Positions 11,890 to 21,050 of a stretch of DNA of 29,290 nt are shown one piece after another. Below the pieces are notes generated by a model. It saw only the letters and a program-made list of their open reading frames with translations. It made no database searches and was not told the origin of the DNA. Location: contig JADNYV010000430.1 of assembly GCA_015501055.1 (NCBI GenBank), positions 1-29,290 on the forward strand, read 5' to 3'. Position 1 is the first letter of the stretch. Every line of letters begins with the position of its first letter. The position numbers and the translations under genes were made by a program. The DNA is from Mucidula mucida (lineage: Eukaryota > Basidiomycota > Agaricomycetes > Agaricales > Physalacriaceae).

Positions 11890-12485
11890 AGAACGACGTA
11901 GCCTGGAAACCAAGCGTTCTCACAATGAGCAAGACTCGATGTAGAACGCTTGGTACGTCGGAGTTTAAACCTGGCGTACACATTTTGTTCCTCGAAGCGC
12001 ATGATCGAAAGCCTGAGTCACTGTAGCCTGTCTACTGGCTTCACCTCGACACTCTCCAGCATTGATTCACTTGCATCATACGCTATTCTACTTGCTCGCG
12101 AGTTCGTCAAAGGGCCGCACATGTTCAGCTACGACAACGTCAACATAAGGGAAAAGATTAAGGTAAGAGCCATATCTTATAAAATCGGGGGTAAGGACAG
12201 GTGGAAGTGACGGATTATATGTGTTTTCAGACATATGAGTACTCTAAATGATGAAAAGAATGTGTGTTGCGAGCCGGGACATGATAGCAATGAGAGACGG
12301 AAGCAGAGATGTACTACGCTACCCTGCATGCTTGATAAGGAGCGTATATATAAGCCCACGCGAGCGGATTGGGTCCCCATCCGGCGACAAAATGTGTACG
12401 CCAGGTTTAAACTCCGACGTACCAAGCGTTCTACATCGAGTCTTGCTCATTGTGAGAACGCTTGGTTTCCAGGCTAAGAACGACG
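11890..12485. mobile_element. Non-autonomous long-TIR (Mutator-like) DNA element with 9-bp TSD
   Basis: The element spans 11899-12476 (578 bp). Its termini (11899-11988 and 12387-12476) are identical inverted repeats over 90 bp, starting TAGCCTGGAAACC. They are flanked by the direct repeat AGAACGACG at 11890-11898 and 12477-12485. Long TIRs plus 9-11-bp target duplications are the hallmark of Mutator-like elements; the superfamily call is inference. Each TIR contains an internal 12-bp inverted repeat, ACCAAGCGTTCT (11909-11920) and AGAACGCTTGGT (11943-11954), able to form a hairpin. The 398-bp interior is too small for a transposase but holds a gene-like fragment (see the next entry). Perfect TIR identity implies recent activity. 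Confidence 0.85.
12001..12240 (+). pseudogene. Gene fragment inside the long-TIR element (possibly DUF6589-like)
   Basis: From ATG 12001 a frame reads 54 codons, including LAREFVKGPHMFSYDNVNI, to a good donor at 12163 (GTAAGA). A CAG acceptor ends at 12230 and the frame stops a few codons later. The GPHxFxYDNxNI pattern resembles what I recall of DUF6589-type proteins that are abundant in Agaricomycete genomes; this is from memory and weak. It may be a remnant of the parent element's own protein or a captured host fragment. Confidence 0.35.
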
Positions 12486-12616
12486 TGCACAGAACAACAA
12501 GCCACAACACATACCGGGTTGTTACTCTCAGGTCATGATTCCCTCTCGAGTTTTCTATCAAATCATGCCAGTGGTAGTCGAAGTCCAATGATGACTCCAC
12601 CAACCATTATAAGCCC
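12486..12616. other. Spacer right of the long-TIR element
   Basis: This spacer of about 130 bp lies between the right target duplication and the recognisable part of the second F-box-like copy. It is probably decayed sequence of the same gene; no feature can be supported. Confidence 0.3.
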
Positions 12617-12959
12617 AAATAAGGGCTGGCCGCCCATCTAGAAGATGGTACGCTACCTTGCCGATCACTTGACACTATTGTTCATCTCGCCGTCCTATAA
12701 CCTTAGTGAGTAGCTCCCTTACACATACCCAGGATAGCCAATCTGATCTTGAGTGTGCCACAGTTAAGGGCTTGATTAAACCCATTTTCTGCATTCCTCA
12801 TGTAGTTATTTCATTCCGCCAGGCCTATTTTGTATGTTCTGGTTGGAGGTGCTCAAGAACTACGCGCGTGCTCACAATCAGGCTGGCCAGAGCTACCGTC
12901 TCAAGAAGGTAGACATTGTTTGAAGCTTGTACAATGTCTCTATGTATATGTTGGCAAAC
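12617..12959 (+). pseudogene. Decayed F-box-like gene fragment, copy B
   Basis: The segment is related to 11030-11345 of copy A. It shares a PNKGWP block, a YNL codon run just before an intron (donor GTGAGT near 12709, acceptor CAG near 12766), then a block ending PHVVISFRQA, and a YRLKKVDIV stretch. A TAG replaces the Gln codon of copy A near 12640 and a TGA breaks the frame near 12930. The copy ends exactly where a TAGAGA element end begins at 12960. It is clearly non-functional. Confidence 0.65.
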
Positions 12960-13272
12960 TAGAGACCTCAACAAGTAATACTCGGATCAGACCCGCGATC
13001 CGAGAGCCGAGTACTCGAGGCCGAAAGGGCATACTTGTGATCCAGAACTTACTCAATCCGCGCTGACTTGCGGGTCAAACGAGTCGAGTACTCGCGAGTT
13101 TGGCGAGTACTTGAAGACGATCCGGATCAGTAAAGAGTCGCAAATACTCGCGGATCAAGCTACATAATATTGTAATAAAACTGTACATAAACGACCACTT
13201 TGTAATAACTACTCATCAGATTTACCTTTCCGTGCGGCTTTTTTGTTGAAAATCCAAATTACTTGCTCAATA
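12960..13272. mobile_element. Truncated hAT-like non-autonomous element with CGAGTACTCG repeats
   Basis: The segment starts TAGAGACCTCAACAAGTA, similar to the ends of the complete 487-bp element at 25954-26440 (TAGAGAGCACCACAAGTA). It then carries several CGAGTACTCG-type palindromes and TACTCG/CGAGT half-sites (12985-13155). The rest to 13272 is AT-rich. No matching right end or target duplication (expected TGGCAAAC) was found, so the right side is probably lost or was displaced by the gypsy element that starts at 13273. Confidence 0.5.
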
Positions 13273-13803
13273 TGTTATGAATCGCCATATTTTCACATTT
13301 TCAATCTTATCATATCTTATTGGGGGGCTTGTTTTATCAACCAACGGACTGTTTCATCATCTGTTTCATCACCAATCATACTCCTTTTCATTACCAAAGC
13401 CGTACTCATGTCGGACACACACCCAACACATGGATGACATCATACATGCCGATACCTCATGGACTCCCTATTGAATACACACCACCGACACTCGTAGCAC
13501 ACATGGTTGTTTCAGTATTATTACTTACATGCAGATACCACTCGTATTTAATGGTTTCACGGACTAGTAGCATACAACACTGGGTCAAGGGCGTGGAGTT
13601 ATCCCTAGCGGAAACATGTATGGACAAGGAGTCCCAAACACAGACTTACTAGTATATAAGCAGTAGTGTAGCATCATTGTACTTTAGTTCCGATCTCGTT
13701 TATACACCTGTCCTAGCCTAGTCTTACGAACGCGAACACTTTCTCCCTTAGTTCTTGCTGTGGTACCTGGTTTAGTCTTGTGGCTATAGTCAGTTGCTAA
13801 CAG
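13273..13803 (+). repeat. 5' LTR
   Basis: The LTR is 531 bp and begins TGTTATGAATCGCC and ends GCTAACA. Its borders are fixed by the inner solo LTR, whose 5-bp target duplication flanks the same termini. It contains a TATA-like box and, 32 nt further on, the likely transcript start. Confidence 0.93.
13653..13696 (+). promoter_or_regulatory. LTR promoter: TATA box and probable transcript start
   Basis: TATATAA lies at 13653-13659. The stretch TAGTTCCGATCT at 13685-13696 begins 32 nt downstream of the TATA start, where transcription would be expected to begin. It is the exact complement of the primer-binding region after the LTR. Confidence 0.6.
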
Positions 13804-13805
13804 AA

Positions 13806-13817
13806 GATCGGAACTAC
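13806..13817 (+). promoter_or_regulatory. Primer-binding site of self-priming (Tf1-like) type
   Basis: AGATCGGAACTA begins 2 nt after the LTR end and is perfectly complementary over 12 nt to the presumed 5' end of the element's own RNA (13685-13696). No tRNA-type TGG start is present. This matches the self-primed reverse transcription known for Tf1/sushi-type fungal gypsy elements. Confidence 0.65.
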
Positions 13818-14399
13818 TTTCTACCACCTACCACACATCCCTGATCGTCGATCAGCACTTCGCTGTTTGATCATCACACATTTCCCCATCCCTTTCCTGT
13901 TTACAGATCAACGGATTCCTAATTCCAGTGCACGTCCACATACATGTGTATTGGTCCCAGTAGCGCAGGCTAACAGTTAGAGATAACTGCCTCGGGTGCT
14001 GGAAGTAGCCGCTCTCACGAGAACAAACTTTTGGCAGTTGTACTTCAGTGGGTGCTGTTTACGGGTCAACCCCCGTTCCCAGGAAAACTTCGGCTTACCT
14101 CACATCAGAGGGACGTTGGCTGGGCAATTGCAAACTTGTGACGAGCTCTTGGGCTCCGTAGATACGTAGTCAGTAGTCGGTAAAATAGCGTAGACAGTTA
14201 CAATACCTACCTACTTTACTTACCTTACGATACACATCATCATTCCCCACCCTACCAAGTCCTGGATTCTATTTCAGATCTAGGCGACTCCTCCTTATTC
14301 ATCCAAACCTCTATTCCCTCACCCGTTTCATCCAAATCTGTATCACCCATATCACCACTTTCACCCTTTCACTCTCCGATCTCATCACTCCGATTCACC
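13818..14399. other. Gypsy 5' leader
   Basis: This untranslated stretch of about 580 nt lies between the primer site and gag. It is C/T-rich near the gag start, and no ORF is supported. Confidence 0.6.
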
Positions 14400-15267
14400 A
14401 TGTCCAGCGAAGTACCCAAAACCACTCATCACGCACCCGCTCAACATGCCAATGTCAAAACCAAAGGCCGATCCCTTGTCAACAAGCCTTATGACTATGA
14501 CGGGGACAAGGCCAAGTACAAGAGCTGGTGGCGATCCATGTTTACATACATCTGTGACAAGAAGAACAACCTCACATCTGACTCCAAAAGGATCGATGTT
14601 GTTCTCTCCTACATCTGAGGAGATCATGTAGATGCATGGGTCCAGAACACTCGGACCAGAACTTCGACGAGGAAGAAGAGGAATGGACAGTCTCTTGGAC
14701 GGAGTTCAAGGAGATTTGAAGGAGCGATTTGTGGATTCCAACCTCGCGCAAGACGCGCAAGACCAGATCAAGTGGTTGCGCCAGGGGCAAGACACCGCTC
14801 AAGATTTCTTCCAGAAGTTCGAGGTTCTGCTCACTCAGGCGGATATTCGAAGGATGACGCATATGTCGTGCGACTTCTCGAGACCAATGTCAACAAGAAG
14901 ATCATTGATCAGATCTATGGCAGCCGAGACGGGTTGCCAGAGAAGTACAAGGATTGGAAGGCACAGATCATTCAGATCGATCAGCTGTGGAGAAGGCGGC
15001 GGCGAGCAAGAGGTCCGGCATGCAGTCCCGGCCCCAAGCTCTGCAGGCGGCTACATGAGAGCCAATCCTACGAACCCACCCCCGACGCCGATCACACAAC
15101 AAGATGCCACCGGTGTTACCTATGGAGGAACCGGCAGGCCAATGGACATCGACAACGCACGTCAAAGAGGACTTTGCTTCAGCTGTGGCGAACACGGCCA
15201 TGTCAGCAGGTTCTGTCCTAAGAAGGGTGACCCCAGACGATTCGGGGCTATGGACCGAAATGAATGA
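14400..15267 (+). pseudogene. Gypsy gag (capsid and zinc knuckle), broken
   Basis: Gag starts at ATG 14400 (CACCATGTCC context). The capsid-like part shows KYKSWWRSMFTYI, then an in-frame TGA at 14616-14618 where an Arg codon is likely. The reading then jumps between frames several times (WTVSWTEFKE, then KERFVDSNLAQDAQDQIKWL, then GYSKDDAYVVRLLETNVNKK). The end contains a CCHC zinc knuckle, CFSCGEHGHVSRFC. Gag packages the element's RNA. With at least four frame changes it cannot be made as one protein. Confidence 0.85.
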
Positions 15268-15317
15268 CAAGAGAAGAGGAGCTGGCTGAAGAGTTGGGTT
15301 TTGCAAAGCTCCCGCAG

Positions 15318-18300
15318 TAGACGCAGTCCTGCCGGAGCAGCCATCAAGGGAAGGGTCGTCAGATGCAGAATTTATTTACAGTACGGGTACTGAAACATCT
15401 AAAATATCATCGACGACTTCACCAACAAAACCTGCGAAAGAAAGATTTGAGCCAAATACGCCCGAGTGGATTGCACAACGGCTAAGAGAGGATGAAGTGT
15501 CAAGAGCAGTGGGAATTTTGAGAGCATGGATGCCGGAGCGGAGAGAGAGAGAAGCGACAGAAGAGAAGGTGATGGCGATCAGAGCGTTGACAAAGGAAGC
15601 TGCAGTGGAAGTTGTGACAGAGTTAAAAAAGTCGAGGAAGTACATCCGGGGAACAAAGGGACAGGACATGAAACTCCGAGTAACCATAGAGAGCGTACAC
15701 CCAGGCTCTGAATGGGAAACGAGTGCCCTTCTTGACAGTGGAGCAACGGGTTCTTGCGTCAATAAAGAATTTGTCGAGAGGAACGGACTCCCAATCAAGG
15801 AGTTACCGGTCAAGCTTCCTGTCTACAATGCGGATGGAACCCTAAACGAGGGAGGAGCAATCAAAGGTTTTGTGGAGGTCCGGATCAAGATCGGAGATCA
15901 CGCAGAAAAGATTGAGTTGGCCGTCACCAATCTTGGCAAAACAAGCATCTTTTTGGGGCTAGATTGGTTACGATATCACAACCCCACGATCAACTGGACG
16001 GATTCCACGTTGTCTTTTGATCAATGCCCAGACCGCTGCGGCTATCTACCCGAGTACGACTCACCGGAAGATGAAGGAGAAGATGTAGAAGAGTAGTTGG
16101 AAGAGGGAGAGAGTTTGTTCTGGATGGACTGGGACAACTATTGCAAAAGCGGTGAAAAGCTGAGATCACAACAGCCTTCATCCGCTGCTGCACCTTACAT
16201 TGAGGAATTCTCCGATGTATTTAGCAAGGCGGACTTTGACAAGCTACCGGAGCGAAGACCCTGGGATCATGTGATAGAACTCATGCCTGGTTCCAAATTG
16301 GTTGACTGCAAGGTCTATCCCCTTAGTCCATCCAAGCAGAAGGCATTAGACGAGTTCTTGGAGGAAAACATATGCACAGGACGCATACGGCCATCAATCT
16401 CACCCATGGCATCACCATTCTTCTTTGTCAAGAAGAAGGACGGAAGTCTTTGGCCCGTGCAGGATTATCGGAAATTAAATGACATGACGATCAAAAACCA
16501 ATATCCCTTGCCGTTGATCCAAGAACTTATCGACAAGCTGAAGGGAGCGAAGTGTTTCACAAAGATGGATGTCCGATGGGGTTACAATAACATCCGGATC
16601 AAAGAAGGTGATGAGTGGAAAGCGGTGTTTAGAACAAACCGAGGCCTGTTCGAGCCCTCAGTTATGTTCTTTGGACTTACAAACTCACCGGCGACGTTCC
16701 AATCGTTCATGAATCACATTCTGAAGGAGTTGATTGATGAAGGACATGTTATAGTTTACTTAGACGACATACTTATCTTTACAAACACATTGGAGGAGCA
16801 CAGACACATTGTACGAAAGGTATTGGAGATATTATGAGTAAATAAGTTGTATTTAAAACCCGAGAAATGTAGTTTCGAGGCACATACTGTAGACTACTTA
16901 GGAGTTATTGTTGGAGGAGGAGAAGTGAAGATGGATCCGGCAAAAGTGGCCGTAGTGAAGGAATGGAAGGAGCCAACGAAGAAGAAGGAAGTACAGTCAT
17001 TCCTGGGCTTCTGCATCTTCTACCAACGTTTCATCCGGGGATTTGCGGGAGTAGCAAAGCCATTGACATCACTGACTGGGAAGGGCGAGTGGGTTTAGGG
17101 CATGGAGCAGCACGAGGCGTTTGAGGAGTTGAAACGGAGGATGACGGAAGAACCCGTTCTGATTGTACCACGCAACGATGGCAAGTTTTGAGTCAAGGCG
17201 GACTCCTCAAACTATGCGAACGGGGCGGTTCTTTTCCAGTTTGTTGACGGAAAATGGAGACTGTTAGCGACTGACTAAGCCACGAGACTCAACCAGGTAC
17301 CACAGCAAGAACTGAAAGAGAAAGTGTTCGCGTTCGTAAGACTAGGCTAGGCCAGGTGTATAAACGAGATCGGAACTAAAGTACAATGATACTACACTAC
17401 TGCTTATATACTATTAAGTCTGTGTTTGAGACTCCTTGTCCATACGCGTTTCCACTAGGGATGCTCCACGCCCTTGACCCAATGTTGTATGCTACTAGTC
17501 CGTGAAACCATTAAATACGAGTGGTAACTGCATGTAAGTAATAATACTGAAACAACCATGTGTGCTACGAGTGTCGGTGGTGTGTATACAATAGGAAGTC
17601 CATGAGGTATCGGCATGTATGATGTCATCCATGTGTTGGGTGTGTGTCCGACATGAGTACGGCTTCGGTAATGAAAAGGAGTACAATCGGTGACGAAACA
17701 GATGATGAAACAGTCCGTTGGTTGATAAGACAAGCCCCCGATAAGATATGATAAGATTGAAAATGTGAAAATATGGTGATTCATAACAGAGACCAGTAGC
17801 CTTTCGGTCTCGCGCGCTGAACGAAGTAGAGCGCAATTATGAGATCTATGACATATGGACTCAATTGACGACTGGAGGCAATATCTCCTTGGAGCAAAGG
17901 AAACGGTGGAGGTGTTTACCGATCATCAAAACCTCCAGTACTTCCGAAAGCCACAGAAGTTGAATCGGAGGCAGGCGAGATGGGTTACGGAGTTAGCGGA
18001 GTATGACATACAGATGATTCACAAGCCGGGCAAGACAATGGGGAAAGCTGATGCCTTGTCAAGGATGACAGGCCTTGAGAAGGGGGAAAAAGATAACGAA
18101 AACATTGTTTTGCTCAAGCCGGAGTTTTTTATTTCACAAATTCAATTCTCTTTACATACAGTAGATACACCGGAGGACGAATTACTTAACAAAATCAAAC
18201 AAAGAAAAGGAAACAAAGACAGATACATACAAAAAGCATTAGAAAACAAAGAAAAAGGATGGGAAGAGAAGGAAAATGGACTTATTATGTGGAAAGATCG

Positions 18301-19764
18301 TATTTACATACCGAAGGACAAGGAATTGCGGGGAAGAGTTATTGGAATGCACCATGATGCACAGCTTGCAGGGCATCCGGGACGATACAAGACCCTTGAA
18401 TTGATCACACGCACCTATTGGTGGCCCGGAATCAGCCGAGACGTCCGCGAATACGTAGAAGGGTGTCAAAAATGCCAGGCCACAAAGTCACATCGCACGA
18501 AGCCGGCCGCACCCCTTCACCCTATTGATGTGCCAAGCGAGCCATGGGAGGTAGTAGGGACAGACATGATTGGAGAACTGCCGGAATCGGGAGGATACAA
18601 CACGATCAGCACGTTTGTGGACCATTTCACAAAACAATTACACATTATACCGACACACACCACTTTGACGTCAGAAGGCATGGCCCACATCTACCGTGAT
18701 TGCATTTTCCCATACATGGGATACCACGACAGATGATACAAGATCGAGGTCCGCAATACCACTCGCGTTTCATGAAGGAGTTGTACCGGCTGTTGGGCAT
18801 TGAAGGAAACTTTACAACGGCATATCATCCACAGGCAAATGGGCAGACGGAACGGCTGAACCAAGAGATAGAACATTTCTTACGGTTATTTGTTAACTAC
18901 CATCAAAACGACTGGCACGAATGGCTACCCTCTGCTGAATTCGTTTACAACGATCGAGTTCACTCGGCGACCAAAGTCACTTCGTTCTTCGCAGATATGG
19001 GCAGACATCCCTACAAAGGCACCGCTCCGAAAACGGCATTGAGAAACAAGACTGCGCAGGAGTTTGCCGACGGCATGAGGAAAACATGGGACGAAGTGGG
19101 GTCAGCATTGAAGATGGCAAAGGAGGATATGAAACGGTTTTATGACAGGAAGCGGACAGAGGCAGTGGAGTACAAGGAAGGCAACAAAGTATAGCTGGAA
19201 GGGACGAATCTCAGCATGGACCAACCAATGAAGAAGCTCGATGACAAACACTTCGGACCGTTCAAAGTGGTCAAGAAAGTCGGGACAAGCTCTTACAAGC
19301 TCCAGATTCCTCACACGTGGAAAAGCATCCATCCCGTGTTCAATGAGGCCCTGTTAACGCCTTACCACGAGCCCCAATTTCCGACGCAACCCCGAGACAC
19401 GCGTCTACCACCTGTGCTGGAAGGAGCCGAACCGGAATGGGAGGTTGAGAAAGTGGTTAATTCCCGGAAGTACCGCGGGGGTTTCCGATACAAGGTTCAC
19501 TGGAAGGGTTATGGCACACACAAACAGACATGGGAACCGGCATGCAATCTCAAGAATGCCGATGAAGCTATTTGCGATTTCCACCAGCAGTACCCGAACA
19601 AGCCAAAGCCACCTGCGCTTGCTCGCATTGAAGTTCCCATGTCGCAATTTCCACCACATCTATTCCGACCCATGCCACCGCCCGATACCGAACCCCTTGA
19701 CGTCACGCTACCCTCTGCAGCCCTCATGGAGCAATTCTGGCGCAGAATGGAACTTGCGCCTTAA
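15318..19764 (+). pseudogene. Gypsy pol (protease, RT, RNase H, integrase, chromodomain), broken and interrupted
   Basis: The protease motif is LLDSGATGS (near 15731). RT spans about 16200-17100, with QDYRKLN, FFGLTNSPATFQ and the active-site box YLDDIL (near 16757). RNase H runs from about 17190, is split by a solo LTR, and resumes at 17794 (FTDHQNLQYF). The integrase zinc-binding region (HPGRYKTLELI, CQKCQ) is near 18370-18480. The DDE core is D in VGTDMIGEL, D in QDRGPQYHS and E in GQTERLNQE. A chromodomain (EWEVEKVV, YKVHWKGYG, TWEP) at about 19435-19545 normally directs integration to marked chromatin. In-frame stops lie near 16094, 16835, 17096, 17190 and 19192, with a one-base shift near 18717 and a deletion-like shortening around 17835-17865. 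It is not functional. Confidence 0.9.
17262..17788 (-). repeat. Solo LTR, same family, inserted in reverse into pol
   Basis: This is a 527-bp LTR reading right to left (TGTTATGAATCACC from 17788 to TAACA at 17262). It is flanked by the direct repeat GAGAC at 17257-17261 and 17789-17793. The RNase H codons join once one repeat is removed (GKWR, then PVAFRSRALN). It therefore arrived by a full insertion followed by LTR-LTR recombination. Confidence 0.93.
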
Positions 19765-19772
19765 GGAGGGGG
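19763..19772 (+). promoter_or_regulatory. Polypurine tract
   Basis: AAGGAGGGGG lies just after the pol stop and ends a few nt before the 3' LTR. This is the usual primer site for plus-strand DNA synthesis. Confidence 0.7.
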
Positions 19773-19775
19773 TGA

Positions 19776-20305
19776 TGTTATGAATCGCCATATTTTCACA
19801 TTCTCACATCTTATCATATCTTATCGGGGGGCTTGTCTTATCAACCAACGGACTGTTTCATCATCTGTTTCGTCACCGATTGTACTCCTTTTCATTACCG
19901 AAGCCGTACTCATGTCGGACACACACCCAACACATGGATGACATCATACATGCCGATACCTCATGGACTTCCTATTGTATACACACCACCGACACTCGTA
20001 GCACACATGGTCGTTTCAGTATTATTACTTACATGCAGTTACCACTCGTATTTAATGGTTTCATGGACTAGTAGCATACAACACTGGGTCAAGGGCGTGG
20101 AGTTATCCCTAGCGGAAACATGTATGGACAAGGAGTCCCAAACACAGGCTTACTAGTATATAAGCAGTAGTATAGTATCATTGTACTTTAGTTCCGATCT
20201 CGTTTATACACCTGGCCTAGCCTAGTCTTACGAACGCGAACACCTTCTTCCTTAGTTCTTGCTGTGGTACCTGGTTTAGTCTTGTGGCTTAGTCAGTCGC
20301 TAACA
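19776..20305 (+). repeat. 3' LTR
   Basis: The LTR is 530 bp and collinear with the 5' LTR with about 22 differences. It keeps the TATATAA box (20157-20163) and the TAGTTCCGATCT start region. Confidence 0.93.
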
Positions 20306-20754
20306 GAGGCATGCATGCAAACACGTACCAGACGCGGACGCGATGAACGCTGCCAGAAGAGGAACTGGAGCAGGCATACACAATGATTCTGGAATACCAT
20401 GCAAGTTGCAAAATTGTGTATATCGCAACAAGCCGGCACTGTATGAGCTGAGCGAGTCCAGGACCAGAGATCCTGCCAACTTGGAGAAAATCAATGCTTG
20501 GAGCGCCGGCAAGATAACCGCATTGCACTCTTCCACTGCTAACCGCGAGTATGGTGTTGTTCACATAAATGGTTGACAATTTGCAGAGACAGGAGGGCGA
20601 AATGGATTTGGATCATATCTGTCAGCCTCCCGCGGCCTGCGCGCCTTGGGCAGTATAGCCAGCGAAGCAGCCAGACAAGTGTCCCGCAAAGTGTCCTCCT
20701 TGTCTGCAGTAGGAAAGATGGAGGAGGGAGTTGGGAAGATCAATGCCTGTGCTG
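20306..20754. other. Spacer between gypsy and hAT, with a possible coding relic
   Basis: No recognised gene is present. A plus-strand frame from a CAG acceptor-like site (20586) reads openly to the hAT target site (GFGSYLSASRGLRALGS, KMEEGVGKINACAGGS). It would continue past the hAT in the same frame to a TGA at 25154. Its composition is protein-like but its identity is unknown. Confidence 0.35.
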
Positions 20755-20799
20755 GCGGCAGCTAGTGAGTAGCAGGGGTAGGGTAGGGGTGTCTCCCAG

Positions 20800-20940
20800 T
20801 GAACCCGCACCCTACCCCATGTCATACCCGTACCCTCAACAAGGGTACGGGTTGCAGGCCGGGTTGGCCCCGGGTCATCGGCGGGTCACGGGTCATTCAC
20901 GGGTCACGGGTATCCGCCACCCGCCTTCGTGCGCGTCGCT
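20800..20940. repeat. hAT left subterminal repeats
   Basis: The stretch is a dense cluster of ACCCG/CGGGT, GGGTACGGGT and CGGGTCA units on both strands just inside the left TIR. These are probable transposase-binding sites by analogy with other hAT elements. Confidence 0.6.
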
Positions 20941-21050
20941 CACCAGAGGCTGATACGGGGTGTTGACTTGAAATCTGATGCATAGCTAAGCTCAAGCGAC
21001 AGAAGTGCAGTGTGTATAGCGCTCAAACGAGCCTAGTACAGCAATAGTAT

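Larger units (their letters stand above)
13273..20305 (+). mobile_element. Degenerate Ty3/gypsy LTR retrotransposon (chromovirus)
   Basis: Two LTRs of about 530 bp (TGTTA...TAACA) bound a 6-kb interior. In order it carries a self-priming-type primer site, gag with a CCHC knuckle, protease, RT, RNase H, integrase and a C-terminal chromodomain, so it is a chromovirus. By eye the two LTRs differ at about 22 positions, mostly transitions, so the element is old. In-frame stops and frameshifts break gag and pol. A solo LTR of the same family is inserted in reverse at 17262-17788. The 5-bp flanks (CAATA left, GAGGC right) do not match, unlike those of the inner solo LTR. Confidence 0.93.

Noticed and set aside
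12960..13160. CRISPR-like or satellite array because of recurring CGAGTACTCG units
   Set aside because: Spacing is irregular, units are palindromic half-sites rather than long repeats, and the complete relative at 25954 shows they are subterminal repeats of a transposon.
13320..13652. Open frames of about 110 codons inside the LTRs, seen in all three LTR copies
   Set aside because: The three copies are related by descent, so shared openness is expected; the frame overlaps the promoter region and has no recognisable protein motif.
13804..13825. tRNA-type primer-binding site after the 5' LTR
   Set aside because: The sequence does not begin with TGG and I see no tRNA 3'-end match; the self-complementary explanation fits better.
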